From positions 1,984,001-2,048,000 of the forward strand of contig NZ_CP139698.1 in assembly GCF_034372165.1 (NCBI RefSeq): a stretch of DNA of 64,000 nt. Reading direction: 5' to 3'. Under the pieces are notes generated by a model. It did not search any database. It was not told where the DNA came from and saw nothing but the letters and a program-made list of their open reading frames with translations. Within the stretch, counting starts at the first letter, position 1; each line of letters begins with the position of its first letter. The translations under genes were made by a program, and so were the position numbers. Origin of the DNA: Christiangramia sp. OXR-203 (GTDB taxonomy: Bacteria; Bacteroidota; Bacteroidia; Flavobacteriales; Flavobacteriaceae). Of the stretch, positions 7,981 to 16,680 are shown piece after piece.

Positions 7981-8258
7981 TTTACTTCGCTTCCGGGTAT
8001 GTTGTTTTGAAATGATTTCATGAGATTTTTATTTGATTTACTTCCTATAGAGCCGTGTGCTGTTACCTTTTTTGATGCTGATACATTTTCAAGAGTTAGA
8101 ATTAGGGAAGACTTATAAAAAGGAGTATGCGACTGGCTTATGCAGTCTGTACTAACTTCTAAATATTGGTATTTTGCATTACAAAAAAGGTAGGGACAGC
8201 AACGGCCGGGAAGGAAATGGAAATGCTGAAATTAAAAAACAACCGGAAGCGAAGTAAA
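7981..8258. other. 278-nt imperfect hairpin upstream of ssb, copy 1
   Basis: The outer arms TTTACTTCGCTTCCGG (7981-7996) and CCGGAAGCGAAGTAAA (8243-8258) are perfect 16-bp inverted repeats. Inward, further segments keep pairing with small bulges: TTGTTTT against AAAACAA, GAGCCGTGTGCTGTT against the AGCAACGGC side, ACCTTTTTTG against CAAAAAAGGT, and AGAGTTAGA against ACTAACTTCT. This continues almost to the apex near 8106-8150. The inner part is conserved at 21762-21899. A single-strand promoter or origin is the leading hypothesis. No family match can be claimed. Confidence 0.6.
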
Positions 8259-8800
8259 TGAATAAATGGAATTCCTATTAAGCGGGCGTCCTTTGTTACT
8301 TAGTTTATAGAATAAGGCTATAAGATTAGCACAACTTATTATTTATCGAATACATCAAGAGAAAAAATGAAAAGGATGCTCAAGATGTTCTTAAGAAAGC
8401 TCTTTACCCAAAATGGAGTATTTAGCGAAATGAAGCGGTAATGTACTGACTGCTATACAACTTATAGAATCATTGAAATTAATGGTCGCAATCTCTGGCT
8501 TTTTTCTGTTTCTACAGGTAAAGCTACTTGAATCAAATTTTTCCAAAAATTCTCTTTAGTAGAAAAGTAGGGCCAATTATGACCCCTTATTTATATAATA
8601 GTTGTATCTCACTTTATTTTTGATTATCTATTATCAAATCGTAAAAGCACGGTGTCAAAAACAAATATTCTAAAACCATTAACAACTAACAATGAATGTG
8701 TTAATCTCTTGTTATACCTATAAACCTTTCATTTTTCTTAACCTTATTTATCTTTTATAACTCTTAATTTAGATAGTCAAACTTGTATTTTATACATTCT
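8259..8800. other. 542-bp intergenic region without a recognised gene
   Basis: The region lies between the ssb hairpin and the CstB-like gene. Short open stretches exist (for example around 8337-8418), but none is long enough or familiar enough to call. AT-rich sequence near 8700-8790 must hold the promoter of the persulfide dioxygenase operon, but no convincing -7 element was found. Confidence 0.5.
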
Positions 8801-10213
8801 ATGGCTTTTAGATTTGAACCCATATTAGCAGAAGGTATCGCTCAGGTTTCATATTTTATATGTGATGAAAGTGCTGGGTGCGCTGCAGTTATAGATCCCC
8901 GGTCCGATGCCGATATTTACCTTCAAAAAGCACGGCAATATGGAGTAACTATTACACATGTTTTTGAAACCCACATCCATGCAGATTTTATGAGTGGGGC
9001 TCGTGAGTTGGAAGCCCGTTGCAAAGGAAGCGCTAAAATTTTTGTGAGCGTTGAAGGTGATGCCACATATGATTTTGCATATGAACCTGTTCGGGAAGGA
9101 GATGAGTTTGAATTCGGTCAAGTTAAAATGATGGCTAAGCATACTCCTGGTCATACACCCGAACATTTATCCTATTTATTATATGAATCGCATAAAGAAG
9201 ACCCCTGGGGCATTGTAACTGGAGATTCACTGTTCGTTGATTCTTTAGGACGACCAGATTTATTGGGTGATGAGAAGACAGATGAATTGACCAAGGCCCT
9301 TTTTAACACCATGCGGGAAGTTTTCTGCAAACTGAGAGATGAAGTGATTGTTTATCCATGCCATGCAGCAGGCTCGGCCTGTGGTCCTGATATAGGCGAC
9401 CGTATGAATACCACCATTGGATACGAGAAGAAACATAATCCATTTATGCAGATGGAGACTTTTGAGGAATTTAAAGAAGCCATTCAGGATAGTGCGCCTC
9501 CAGTACCTACTCATTATCCAAAGATGAAAAAACTTAACGCAAAGGGGCCAGAAACTTTTGGGCATACGCCCCCAGTCAGGTCTTTAAATGTAGAGGAGTT
9601 TGAAAAAGAAATGAAGAACCCCGATACGATCATTATCGATACGCGGGATATGTTGGCTTTTGGAGGCGGCCATATAGAAGGTTCTCTTAACATAGGACAA
9701 CGTCCCACTCTATCGGTTTGGGCCGGTTGGTTAATTGAAATAGACGCTCCTCTTCTACTGGTCTTGCCTGAAGATAAAGATCTAGAACGGGTTGTAACTT
9801 TACTTTGGCGCACCGGACATACCAATTTTAAAGGCTATCTGGCTGGGAACATGCGCAGTTGGCAGGAATCGGGTAAACAAATTAAGAAATTGACCCAACT
9901 CAGTGTACATGAACTCAGCGCAAACAATGGGCAATATCAGCCATTGGATGTACGTAAAAAGAAAGAATTGCAAAATGGATACATACCTGATGCCAGGCAT
10001 ATTTTTCTTGGCGAACTCTCTGATAAGATAAGTACCTTAAATAAAAAACAAAAATTTGCCGTGTATTGCGCCAGCGGCTATAGAGCCAGCATTGCGGCCA
10101 GTCTTTTACAAAAAAATGAATTTCAGAATGTGAATAGCATTCCGGGAAGTTTTAAGGCATGGAAGGCTGCGGACTTATCAATTGAAAATAAATCACAATA
10201 TCAAAAAAAGTAA
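8801..10213 (+). CDS. CstB-like persulfide dioxygenase - rhodanese fusion
   Basis: This 470-residue cytosolic enzyme is predicted to oxidise low-molecular-weight persulfides and pass sulfur on, detoxifying sulfide and reactive sulfur. The N-terminal metallo-beta-lactamase domain (about 1-230) carries ETHIHADFMSG, HTPGHTPEHLSY, TGDSLFVDSLGRPD and YPCHAAGS. A first rhodanese domain (about 265-355) has no active cysteine and looks like a pseudo-domain. The second (about 365-460) has VYCASGYRAS with the catalytic Cys. This three-part order matches CstB. The ATG at 8801 was chosen because the upstream alternative is a TTG. A DUF442 phosphatase gene follows after 6 bp, so the two form one operon. 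Confidence 0.9.
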   Translation: MAFRFEPILAEGIAQVSYFICDESAGCAAVIDPRSDADIYLQKARQYGVTITHVFETHIHADFMSGARELEARCKGSAKIFVSVEGDATYDFAYEPVREGDEFEFGQVKMMAKHTPGHTPEHLSYLLYESHKEDPWGIVTGDSLFVDSLGRPDLLGDEKTDELTKALFNTMREVFCKLRDEVIVYPCHAAGSACGPDIGDRMNTTIGYEKKHNPFMQMETFEEFKEAIQDSAPPVPTHYPKMKKLNAKGPETFGHTPPVRSLNVEEFEKEMKNPDTIIIDTRDMLAFGGGHIEGSLNIGQRPTLSVWAGWLIEIDAPLLLVLPEDKDLERVVTLLWRTGHTNFKGYLAGNMRSWQESGKQIKKLTQLSVHELSANNGQYQPLDVRKKKELQNGYIPDARHIFLGELSDKISTLNKKQKFAVYCASGYRASIAASLLQKNEFQNVNSIPGSFKAWKAADLSIENKSQYQKK

Positions 10214-10219
10214 GAAATT

Positions 10220-10666
10220 ATGGAAAATGAAATCAAAAAAGTAAATGATGAAATTTCGGTGGCAGCATATGATCCGAATGAAAACAGCTTTAAAACTTTT
10301 GCTGATAAGGGTTTTAAGTCGGTTATTAATTTGCAGACCGATGAAGAAGAACAAAATGTTTCCCAAGAGAAAGAAAAAGAGCTGGCTAAGAAGCTTAACC
10401 TTGAATACAAACATATTGGTATATCTAAGGATAACTTATCAGATGCAATCGTTAATAATTTCCGACAGGAGCTTGAATCTCTTCCAAAACCAATCTTGGT
10501 TCATTGCAAATCAGGAAAACGTTCAGGCGCCTTTGTAATGATGCATATTGGGTGCCAGAAGGATATGTCCGGGGAAGAAGTGATTAAACAGGCTGAAGAA
10601 ATGGGTTTTGAATGTGATGTACCGGAATTGGAGCAGTTTCTCAAGAAATATGTAAACGATCATTAA
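10220..10666 (+). CDS. DUF442 / dual-specificity-phosphatase-like protein (BLH N-domain type)
   Basis: This 148-residue protein has the cysteine phosphatase loop VHCKSGKRSGAF (C-x5-R) near residue 95 and the DUF442 features INLQTDEEE and YKHIGISKDNLSDA. In other bacteria this domain is fused to, or encoded beside, persulfide dioxygenases, as here where it begins 6 bp after the CstB-like gene. Its chemistry in sulfur metabolism is not established; the loop could bind a persulfide or a phosphate. It probably shares the CstB promoter. Confidence 0.85.
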   Translation: MENEIKKVNDEISVAAYDPNENSFKTFADKGFKSVINLQTDEEEQNVSQEKEKELAKKLNLEYKHIGISKDNLSDAIVNNFRQELESLPKPILVHCKSGKRSGAFVMMHIGCQKDMSGEEVIKQAEEMGFECDVPELEQFLKKYVNDH

Positions 10667-10851
10667 CAAAGGTATATACAAAGAATCTATTTGTGATATA
10701 AGGACTGATACATCATAGATATAGTAACAAAGGAATGGCGCTACGTTTTTTTGACATTTATACAGGAATTTTATACCTGAAAATAATTCCATGCAAAATA
10801 AATGGTATGATTTTTATGATGCCTAATTAATTAGTGATTCGATATAGCTAT

Positions 10852-11640
10852 CTATTGAAAAGAGGAAAAAGGAAGGATAACTAAAGTAATCCACCACAAA
10901 TACGGCTGCCAGGCTATAATTAAACCTACTGCTATAATAATTGTTAAACCAATAGTTAAAAAAGCTTTCCTCATATTTTTTTGATGCGAATGCTCCCCAT
11001 CTTCTCCATGGCTGTTTCCGTTTTCATCCCCTAAAAACTGCCCTTGTGGCCCTACCCCTTCGATATACACAAGTTGCGATCCATAATGCCCAGCCCAGCC
11101 CACAGAATAACCTGCAAAGGCAAGTACTAAAAAAACTGAAATCTCAAACCATCTTTTTTGTTTTAAAAGGAAGAGGCTTCCCAATTTTAGCACAGCAGCA
11201 ATAGCACTAGTCCATATCGTCCAAGTGGCATATTTATCATGTTGTTCCAGCACTTTTTTAGCAGTCTCGGTAAGACCTTCAGTATTTGGATGTACAAATG
11301 TTCCGGCGACATAAGCTCCAATAAATCCAGCACCTACTGTAAGCAGAATGACCCAGTCCATAGTACGGTTCATTGTGAAGAGTTGTATAAACTGCAGCAA
11401 CACGGCTAACAATAGTAAAGCAATGGGAAAGTGGACCACTAAAGGATGTAGGTTAGGAAATTCATCAAGACCTACAGCTTCAGAACCCTGGACTGGAGAA
11501 AAGGTATCAGGCACTGTATCTTCCAATGTTACTTCGACATTATTTAAGGATACTGAATTGATGTCCTTCACCAAGGCATTTGAGAAATTTACAAAAAAGA
11601 CCAGAAGTAATGTGGTGAATAATAATTGTTTAGTTCTCAT
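10852..11640 (-). CDS. DUF2231 membrane protein, intact copy
   Basis: This 262-residue protein starts with a signal peptide or first transmembrane segment (LLFTTLLLVFFVNFSNA). The DUF2231 signature NLHPLVVHFPIALLLLA follows at about residue 65, then several more transmembrane helices. A His-rich loop GEDGEHSHQ lies near residue 215. The conserved histidines suggest metal or haem contact, but function is unknown. A frameshifted paralogue is at 62887-63548, sharing IEGVGPQG and LVVHFPI. The gene is preceded by a 45-residue membrane protein gene 16 bp upstream and closes the first copper module. Confidence 0.85.
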   Translation of the reverse strand: MRTKQLLFTTLLLVFFVNFSNALVKDINSVSLNNVEVTLEDTVPDTFSPVQGSEAVGLDEFPNLHPLVVHFPIALLLLAVLLQFIQLFTMNRTMDWVILLTVGAGFIGAYVAGTFVHPNTEGLTETAKKVLEQHDKYATWTIWTSAIAAVLKLGSLFLLKQKRWFEISVFLVLAFAGYSVGWAGHYGSQLVYIEGVGPQGQFLGDENGNSHGEDGEHSHQKNMRKAFLTIGLTIIIAVGLIIAWQPYLWWITLVILPFSSFQ

Positions 11641-11656
11641 TTTTTATGTTTTTAAA

Positions 11657-11794
11657 TTAGTTCCCAATTAACTGAAGGAACAAGGCTCCTATGATTATAA
11701 TTACAATGAACCCAAAGATTATAAAGTTGAACCATTTTTTAAAGCCATTCCCTCTTTGTCCTTTTTCATTTCCAGTCTTGCAACATTCTTTCAT
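11657..11794 (-). CDS. Small Cys-rich single-span membrane protein (45 aa)
   Basis: This short gene starts MKECCKTGNEKGQRGNGF and ends in a hydrophobic helix FIIFGFIVIIIIGALFLQ. It has an ATG at 11794 and a TAA at 11659-11657, and lies 16 bp before the DUF2231 gene on the same strand. The adjacent cysteines (CC) near the N-terminus could hold a soft metal such as copper. I recognise the form, a short Cys-rich helper in flavobacterial metal islands, but no named family. Confidence 0.6.
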   Translation of the reverse strand: MKECCKTGNEKGQRGNGFKKWFNFIIFGFIVIIIIGALFLQLIGN

Positions 11795-11937
11795 CTAATT
11801 CTTTGTTGCGCCTGAAGGGGGAAGGGTTATTCAGTACATAACACCTCCCCTACAGGACTTTAAACACCAAGTACCAGAAATTTCAACTAACCAATCAAAC
11901 AATTATAAAAATTATTCTTTCTGATACTGGGTTTTAT

Positions 11938-12390
11938 TTATAATTCACTTTTAAGGCCGGTTATATAATTTATAATTTCTAACTTATCTTCACTTGAAAG
12001 TTTCGCTTCCCCATGGATCAGGGTATAAGAATCCAATGGCATCTCACCGTCTTCAATCTGGCTTATAATAGATCTCAACTTGCTGTTCTTTCTGCGATCT
12101 GAATAATCACCCCATTCGTTAAAATTAAGTTCTGCCTTTCCCTCTCTAATATGGTCCTCCAGGAACCAGGCCACCGGCTGTACTTTATTATACCAAGGAT
12201 ATTCAGTATTATTACTGTGGCAGTCGTAGCAAGATACCTGTATCTTATTCTGTATTTTTTCAGGCACAGTGTTGACCAACATAAAATCTGTACAGGACAC
12301 TTCCTCACTTTGATTGCGTTCTATCGGAAAAAATTGTATTACAACCAATGCGACCAAAAAAAACCAGCCAATGAACTTAATTACTTTCAA
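11938..12390 (-). CDS. Haem-binding domain protein (Haem_bd, CxxCH)
   Basis: This 150-residue protein is anchored by an N-terminal helix (WFFLVALVVIQFFPI) with the remainder periplasmic. The c-type haem motif CYDCHSNNTEYPWYN starts near residue 54, followed by VQPVAWFLEDHI, the standard Haem_bd pattern. It is predicted to be an electron carrier or haem sensor in the envelope. Its start codon abuts the stop of the DUF3347 gene with no gap, so the pair is coupled. It may pass electrons in copper or respiratory stress, but this is inference. Confidence 0.88.
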   Translation of the reverse strand: MKVIKFIGWFFLVALVVIQFFPIERNQSEEVSCTDFMLVNTVPEKIQNKIQVSCYDCHSNNTEYPWYNKVQPVAWFLEDHIREGKAELNFNEWGDYSDRRKNSKLRSIISQIEDGEMPLDSYTLIHGEAKLSSEDKLEIINYITGLKSEL

Positions 12391-12999
12391 TTAATTAATC
12401 TCTTTTTGAATTTTTCCGCAGTCCATCATTTTACTTCCGAAATACGGGTTTTGAATTTCTTTACTAGCACTTAACCACTGTGCGCCTTTATTGTTGTTAT
12501 ACATTGGACAAAAATCCTGATATAACTTTTTATTCGTTCCGGTTATGGCAATCATATCTATAACATCTTTGCTCAAAATATCGAAATGTTCCCGTTGATG
12601 GTCAATGGCGCTTTCGGCAATATGTTCTGCATGTTCCTTTGCATCTTCAATGATATCCGTTAACTCCTGCTGTTCCTCTGAAGAATAATTGCTCTTGTCA
12701 AAATTCTCAAATTCACCAACCAATTTGCCTCCGGCCTGAGCCGCTGCTTCCTGATCATCTGCCACCAGGGCATTTTTCAGCTGCAGGTAGTTATCGATAA
12801 TGGTATTTGTAGCATTATTACCTGCATTCTCGGCCATCATTTTTCCGGAACCTTCCTGATTATCAACATCTTCCTGATACATCTCACTGGACATCGGTTC
12901 AGAGACTTCCTCTTTCTGATTCGCGTCCTTACAAGACATTGCAGTTAGTGTCACCAATACCATAAGGTAAATTTTTATTGTCATTCTTACTTTTTTCAT
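12391..12999 (-). CDS. DUF3347 lipoprotein, copy 1
   Basis: This 202-residue lipoprotein has a lipobox at TAMSCKD near residue 23. A charged linker rich in Met, Glu and Asn is followed by the DUF3347 domain from about residue 65: IIDNYLQLKNALV, FCPMYNNNKGAQWLS and the terminal NPYFGSKMMDCG. The conserved Cys, Met and His residues suggest copper handling, and the domain is also found at the end of CusB-like proteins. It is one of three paralogues in this module (also 16058-16603 and 18045-18653). The third is much closer to this one than the second. Confidence 0.88.
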   Translation of the reverse strand: MKKVRMTIKIYLMVLVTLTAMSCKDANQKEEVSEPMSSEMYQEDVDNQEGSGKMMAENAGNNATNTIIDNYLQLKNALVADDQEAAAQAGGKLVGEFENFDKSNYSSEEQQELTDIIEDAKEHAEHIAESAIDHQREHFDILSKDVIDMIAITGTNKKLYQDFCPMYNNNKGAQWLSASKEIQNPYFGSKMMDCGKIQKEIN

Positions 13000-13129
13000 T
13001 TTGATTTGATTTAATTTAATTTATAATGAAAGTTTTAATCTGTTCTATTTTGCGAGAGTTGTAAAATTCGCTTAACATTATTCTTAATCCTATCTGTGTG
13101 TTTTTTACATTGCTATTTAATTTAAATTA

Positions 13130-15520
13130 TTAAAATCTTAGTGAAAGTCCGCCTCCAGCTCCAAACCGGTTGTCATAACTTCCCATAAGAGAAAAGTTTT
13201 TTCCTAAAAAATATTCCAGGCCGGCGCTCCAGGTAATTTCTTTTTTAAAATTTTCATCTTCAGGTAAATCGTCTACCCAGCCAAAATCTGCCTGAAATTC
13301 ATACTCTCCAAAGACAGCTAATCTGGGAAAAATCATGATTTCCCGGGCCAGACTTATCTGTGGTCTTAATTTGCTATCCAGCCGAACATCCAAAGCAAAC
13401 ATATAAGGAGTAAAATACCTGATTCCACCAATTGCAGTAGTTTGAAGTTCTTCCATGCTATCCTCCATTTCATTCTCCACATTTATCCCTCCAAAAACAC
13501 GAACCCAGTCATTAAGGTAATATTCATAGGAGATTTCAGCTTCCAAATTCTTATTCCAGCCATACTCAGCTAAAACAGTAAATTGATTTCTGATGTTGGA
13601 GCTTACCACATTTAAAGTAGACATATGTGAAGCTACATCCAACATCCCCCAGGTATAGAATTTATCGGTTTCATTAATGAGGTTAGAAATAGGGAATGGC
13701 TTCATACGTTCATCCCGTGGGGTATCATAACTTACCACTCTGGCCATACCAGAATCCAAATGATAAAGGATGTGGCAATGTAAAAACCAGTCTCCATATT
13801 CATTAGCATAAAACTCTATGGTTACTTCTTTCATAGGAGGAACATTCACGGTATGCTTCAAAGGCGAATATTCTCCATTTTCATTTATTACCCTAAAAAA
13901 ATGACCATGCAGGTGCATAGGGTGGTGCATCATAGTGAGGTTATTAAAGGTAATTCTGGTAACCTCATCGCCTTTTATTTTGATTTTATCGGCTTCAGAC
14001 AGTGGTACGCCATTTAAACTCCAAATATAACGGTTCATATTTCCAGTTAAATTCAGTAAAACATTGGTGACCGGGATGCTATCGTTAAAAGCCGTCTTTT
14101 CTGGCGATTTAAGGTAATCGTAATTATATTCCGAAAATAGATCCATTGCCTGCATATCTTCCATTTTTCCCTTTTTCATATCCATCCCATTCATTTCGTC
14201 ATCCTTCATGGCCATCCCATCCATCCTTTTATCTTTCTCACCCATTCCTCCCATTACAGAATCTTTTTTCATATTCATTTTAGAGTGGTCCATTCCTCCC
14301 ATTACAGAATCCTTTTTCATATTCATTTTAGAGTGGTCCTCTTCTCCCATCTTCATATCGTCCATTTGCATCCCCCATTTTTCCTTTAACTCATATGGGT
14401 CCGGATCTTTAGGATTAAATTGTAAAGCTGGCGCGCCCATCTTCATCTTCATTTTTGCCATTTTTTGCATCATACCAATTTTATCTGGTTTTGGCACATT
14501 AGGAGCAGGGAGTATTCTCCCCTCCCCAAGAAAAGCTGAAGCTGTTCCAGAACCATCCTGAGCCATGATTTTAAATTCCACTTTCCCTTCATCAGGAATA
14601 GTCACAATAAAATCATAGGTTTCTGCCACTGCAATAAAAGTTTTATTTCTTTTAAGCGGAACAATATCTTTTCCATCAGCCGATACTAAAGTGGGGGTTT
14701 CCCCACCAAAGGTCATCCAAAATGAAGTGGAGGCGGAACCATCAATAATACGCATCCTCACTTTTTCACCTGGTTTAAAATCTGGGTATTCAATTTTATC
14801 CTCGCCATTAATTAAGAAGGCAGGATAATAAATATCAGCAATATCAGCCCCTTCCATTCGTTGCCTCCAGAAATCTAATTGTGCTCCCAATGCTCCTCGT
14901 TTTATTACCTGATTTAGTGGTGTCGCAGTTCCTTTTTTAATGTTATACCATTCCGTTCCTCTTTTTAGAAACCTTAAAACATCCTTAGGTTTTTCATTGG
15001 TCCAATCTGAAAGTACCAGCACCAGTTCTTTATCATATTCCAGTGTTTTTTCTTTTGGATGGATCATAAGCGCACCGTAAACGCCACTTTGTTCCTGTAG
15101 CATGGTATGGGAATGATACCAATATGTTCCATGTTGCTTTATCTCAAATTCATACTTAAAAGTAGTTCCAGGTTTAATGGGCGGAGTGGTAAGGTAAGGC
15201 ACCCCATCAAAAAAATTGGGCAACAACATTCCATGCCAATGGATAGAAGTTTCTACATCCATTTTATTCTCTACATAAATTACCGCGTATTCCCCTTCAG
15301 TAAATTCTAATACAGGGCCAGGAATTCCGCCATTAATAGTCATTCCCATGGTCTCTTTACCCTTGGCTTTAACAACCATCTCCTGATCTATAGTTATTTT
15401 GTATTCACGCACCGGTAAATTATTAATATTTCCTTCTACCGATGCCTCTAATTCTTCCTGGCTGTAGCCTGAAAAGCCTAAAAATATCAGGAGAATTAGA
15501 AAGTAGTTTTTCAATTTCAT
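13130..15520 (-). CDS. Multicopper oxidase (CopA-type) fused to a CopB-like outer-membrane domain
   Basis: This 796-residue exported protein has a signal peptide at 1-20 ending GYSQ. The cupredoxin copper sites are clear: HWHG at 94, HSH at 136, HPMHLHGH at 533 and HCHILYHLDSGM from 581. It should oxidise Cu(I) to the less toxic Cu(II). A Met-, His- and Asp-rich insert (about 345-460) carries copper-binding MDHSKM motifs. Residues about 615-796 do not belong to the oxidase: they resemble CopB, a small outer-membrane barrel, and end in an aromatic F, as outer-membrane proteins do. The fusion would tether the oxidase to the outer membrane. It follows the DUF305 gene by 11 bp. Confidence 0.9.
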   Translation of the reverse strand: MKLKNYFLILLIFLGFSGYSQEELEASVEGNINNLPVREYKITIDQEMVVKAKGKETMGMTINGGIPGPVLEFTEGEYAVIYVENKMDVETSIHWHGMLLPNFFDGVPYLTTPPIKPGTTFKYEFEIKQHGTYWYHSHTMLQEQSGVYGALMIHPKEKTLEYDKELVLVLSDWTNEKPKDVLRFLKRGTEWYNIKKGTATPLNQVIKRGALGAQLDFWRQRMEGADIADIYYPAFLINGEDKIEYPDFKPGEKVRMRIIDGSASTSFWMTFGGETPTLVSADGKDIVPLKRNKTFIAVAETYDFIVTIPDEGKVEFKIMAQDGSGTASAFLGEGRILPAPNVPKPDKIGMMQKMAKMKMKMGAPALQFNPKDPDPYELKEKWGMQMDDMKMGEEDHSKMNMKKDSVMGGMDHSKMNMKKDSVMGGMGEKDKRMDGMAMKDDEMNGMDMKKGKMEDMQAMDLFSEYNYDYLKSPEKTAFNDSIPVTNVLLNLTGNMNRYIWSLNGVPLSEADKIKIKGDEVTRITFNNLTMMHHPMHLHGHFFRVINENGEYSPLKHTVNVPPMKEVTIEFYANEYGDWFLHCHILYHLDSGMARVVSYDTPRDERMKPFPISNLINETDKFYTWGMLDVASHMSTLNVVSSNIRNQFTVLAEYGWNKNLEAEISYEYYLNDWVRVFGGINVENEMEDSMEELQTTAIGGIRYFTPYMFALDVRLDSKLRPQISLAREIMIFPRLAVFGEYEFQADFGWVDDLPEDENFKKEITWSAGLEYFLGKNFSLMGSYDNRFGAGGGLSLRF
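14243..14338 (-). repeat. Two 48-bp tandem repeats in the Met-rich copper-binding insert
   Basis: Units 14243-14290 and 14291-14338 differ by one visible base and encode 16 residues each (DHSKMNMKKDSVMGGM). Since 48 is a multiple of three, the repeat number can change without breaking the frame and would tune the number of Met/His copper ligands. Confidence 0.9.
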
Positions 15521-15531
15521 AGCTTTTTATT

Positions 15532-16026
15532 TTATTTATTTTCGTTCTCCAAACGATAAATGATCTTCTTCATTTGGGCGATTTCCCTTTTCTGGGCCTC
15601 AATAATTTCTTCGGCCAGTTTCTTGGTTTCAGGATCCTGAAGGTCTGCCCGTTTACTGGTTAAAATTGCAATGGAATGGTGAGGGATCATCGCTTTCATA
15701 TATAAGACATCTCCAATAATGGGACGTTGTGCCCTTACCAAACCTAAGGCTGAAACAAATAACACCAGGCTACCGATATAAATAGCGATATTCTTCTTCT
15801 TACTTTTATACATTTTCAGCATAAGGGATAACATGATCACTGCCATTGCTGCTATTCCCAGGCACGTCATATAAAAGCGGGTTAAACTAAAATATACATG
15901 GTCAAACTCATACGTATTCATGTACATCGTGATATACATAGCTATAAAAGACAGACCGAGCATTAGGAAAAACCGACCATAATTACTTCCACCAGACTTG
16001 TGGTTATTGTTGTTTTCTGAATTCAT
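15532..16026 (-). CDS. DUF305 membrane protein
   Basis: This 164-residue protein has three predicted transmembrane helices in the first 100 residues (for example FFLMLGLSFIAMYITMYM) and the DUF305 core MIPHHSIAILTS near residue 115, followed by a charged helix KLAEEIIEAQKREIAQMKK. DUF305 proteins recur in copper loci and are ferritin-like. The paired histidines are candidate metal ligands. It lies 31 bp after a DUF3347 gene and 11 bp before the multicopper oxidase, so the three form an operon. Confidence 0.88.
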   Translation of the reverse strand: MNSENNNNHKSGGSNYGRFFLMLGLSFIAMYITMYMNTYEFDHVYFSLTRFYMTCLGIAAMAVIMLSLMLKMYKSKKKNIAIYIGSLVLFVSALGLVRAQRPIIGDVLYMKAMIPHHSIAILTSKRADLQDPETKKLAEEIIEAQKREIAQMKKIIYRLENENK

Positions 16027-16057
16027 ACAATTAGGTTTTACGGTTAATTGGGAAATT

Positions 16058-16603
16058 TTACTTTTTTATAGTTTTCTTTACGGAGCCGCAGTTGAGCATT
16101 TTATCACCGAAATATGGATTTTTAATTTCCTCAACGTCAGCATACCAGTACGCACCATCATTATTAAAAGCCATAGGACAGAATTTCTTGTAAATAGTCC
16201 CACCGGATAATGCTTCCTCAAACATTGGCCCAGCCAATTCTGTAAAATTTGAAAATAATCTTCTCTGCTCCTCAATATCGTCAGTATCTCCCAATTGCTC
16301 AGCGATAGATTTTAATTCTGCACGCTCTTCTGAGAAAGAATCGGCCATACTTTTAGCTGCATCCTTTGCCTGGCCGGAGTCCTCATTGGTAAGTGCCATT
16401 TTAATTTCCAGGTAGTTATGCCAGATTTTCCCTGTCATGCCATCTATAAAATCCTGATCGGCGATATCAGCCGTTTCTTTTTCAGCTTTCTTTACTTCCT
16501 CTGGAGTATTAATTTCTACACTTTGGCCTTTTTCTTTATCCATACAGGAAACAAAGATCAAGACGACTAGAAATAATATCCCAATTTTTGATAATTTTCT
16601 CAT
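16058..16603 (-). CDS. DUF3347 lipoprotein, copy 2
   Basis: This 181-residue lipoprotein has a lipobox at FVSCMDK near residue 20. The DUF3347 core is visible in MTGKIWHNYLEIKMAL, FCPMAFNNDGAYWY and NPYFGDKMLNCGSV. It is the most diverged of the three local paralogues: it has EELAKSM-like linker changes and FNNDGAYW in place of YNNNKGA. It is the first gene of the DUF3347 - DUF305 - oxidase operon and is probably a periplasmic copper carrier that delivers to the oxidase. That role is inferred from context. Confidence 0.87.
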   Translation of the reverse strand: MRKLSKIGILFLVVLIFVSCMDKEKGQSVEINTPEEVKKAEKETADIADQDFIDGMTGKIWHNYLEIKMALTNEDSGQAKDAAKSMADSFSEERAELKSIAEQLGDTDDIEEQRRLFSNFTELAGPMFEEALSGGTIYKKFCPMAFNNDGAYWYADVEEIKNPYFGDKMLNCGSVKKTIKK

Positions 16604-16680
16604 TTGATATTTTTGATTGGTTACAATCTTCTAAATTACTTTTTATCGGCAACTTATATTGTTACAATTATGATAGATAC

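Noticed and set aside
8337-8418. Short open stretch (FIEYIKRKNEKDAQ...) before the CstB-like gene
   Set aside because: Too short, no start context, no recognised family and no neighbour to support it.
14243-14338. CRISPR-like repeats
   Set aside because: Two in-frame 48-bp copies inside a coding region without spacers; they are protein repeats.
14208-14561. Open frame on the plus strand inside the multicopper oxidase gene
   Set aside because: It is the antisense of the Met-rich repeat region; the repeats prevent stops by chance.
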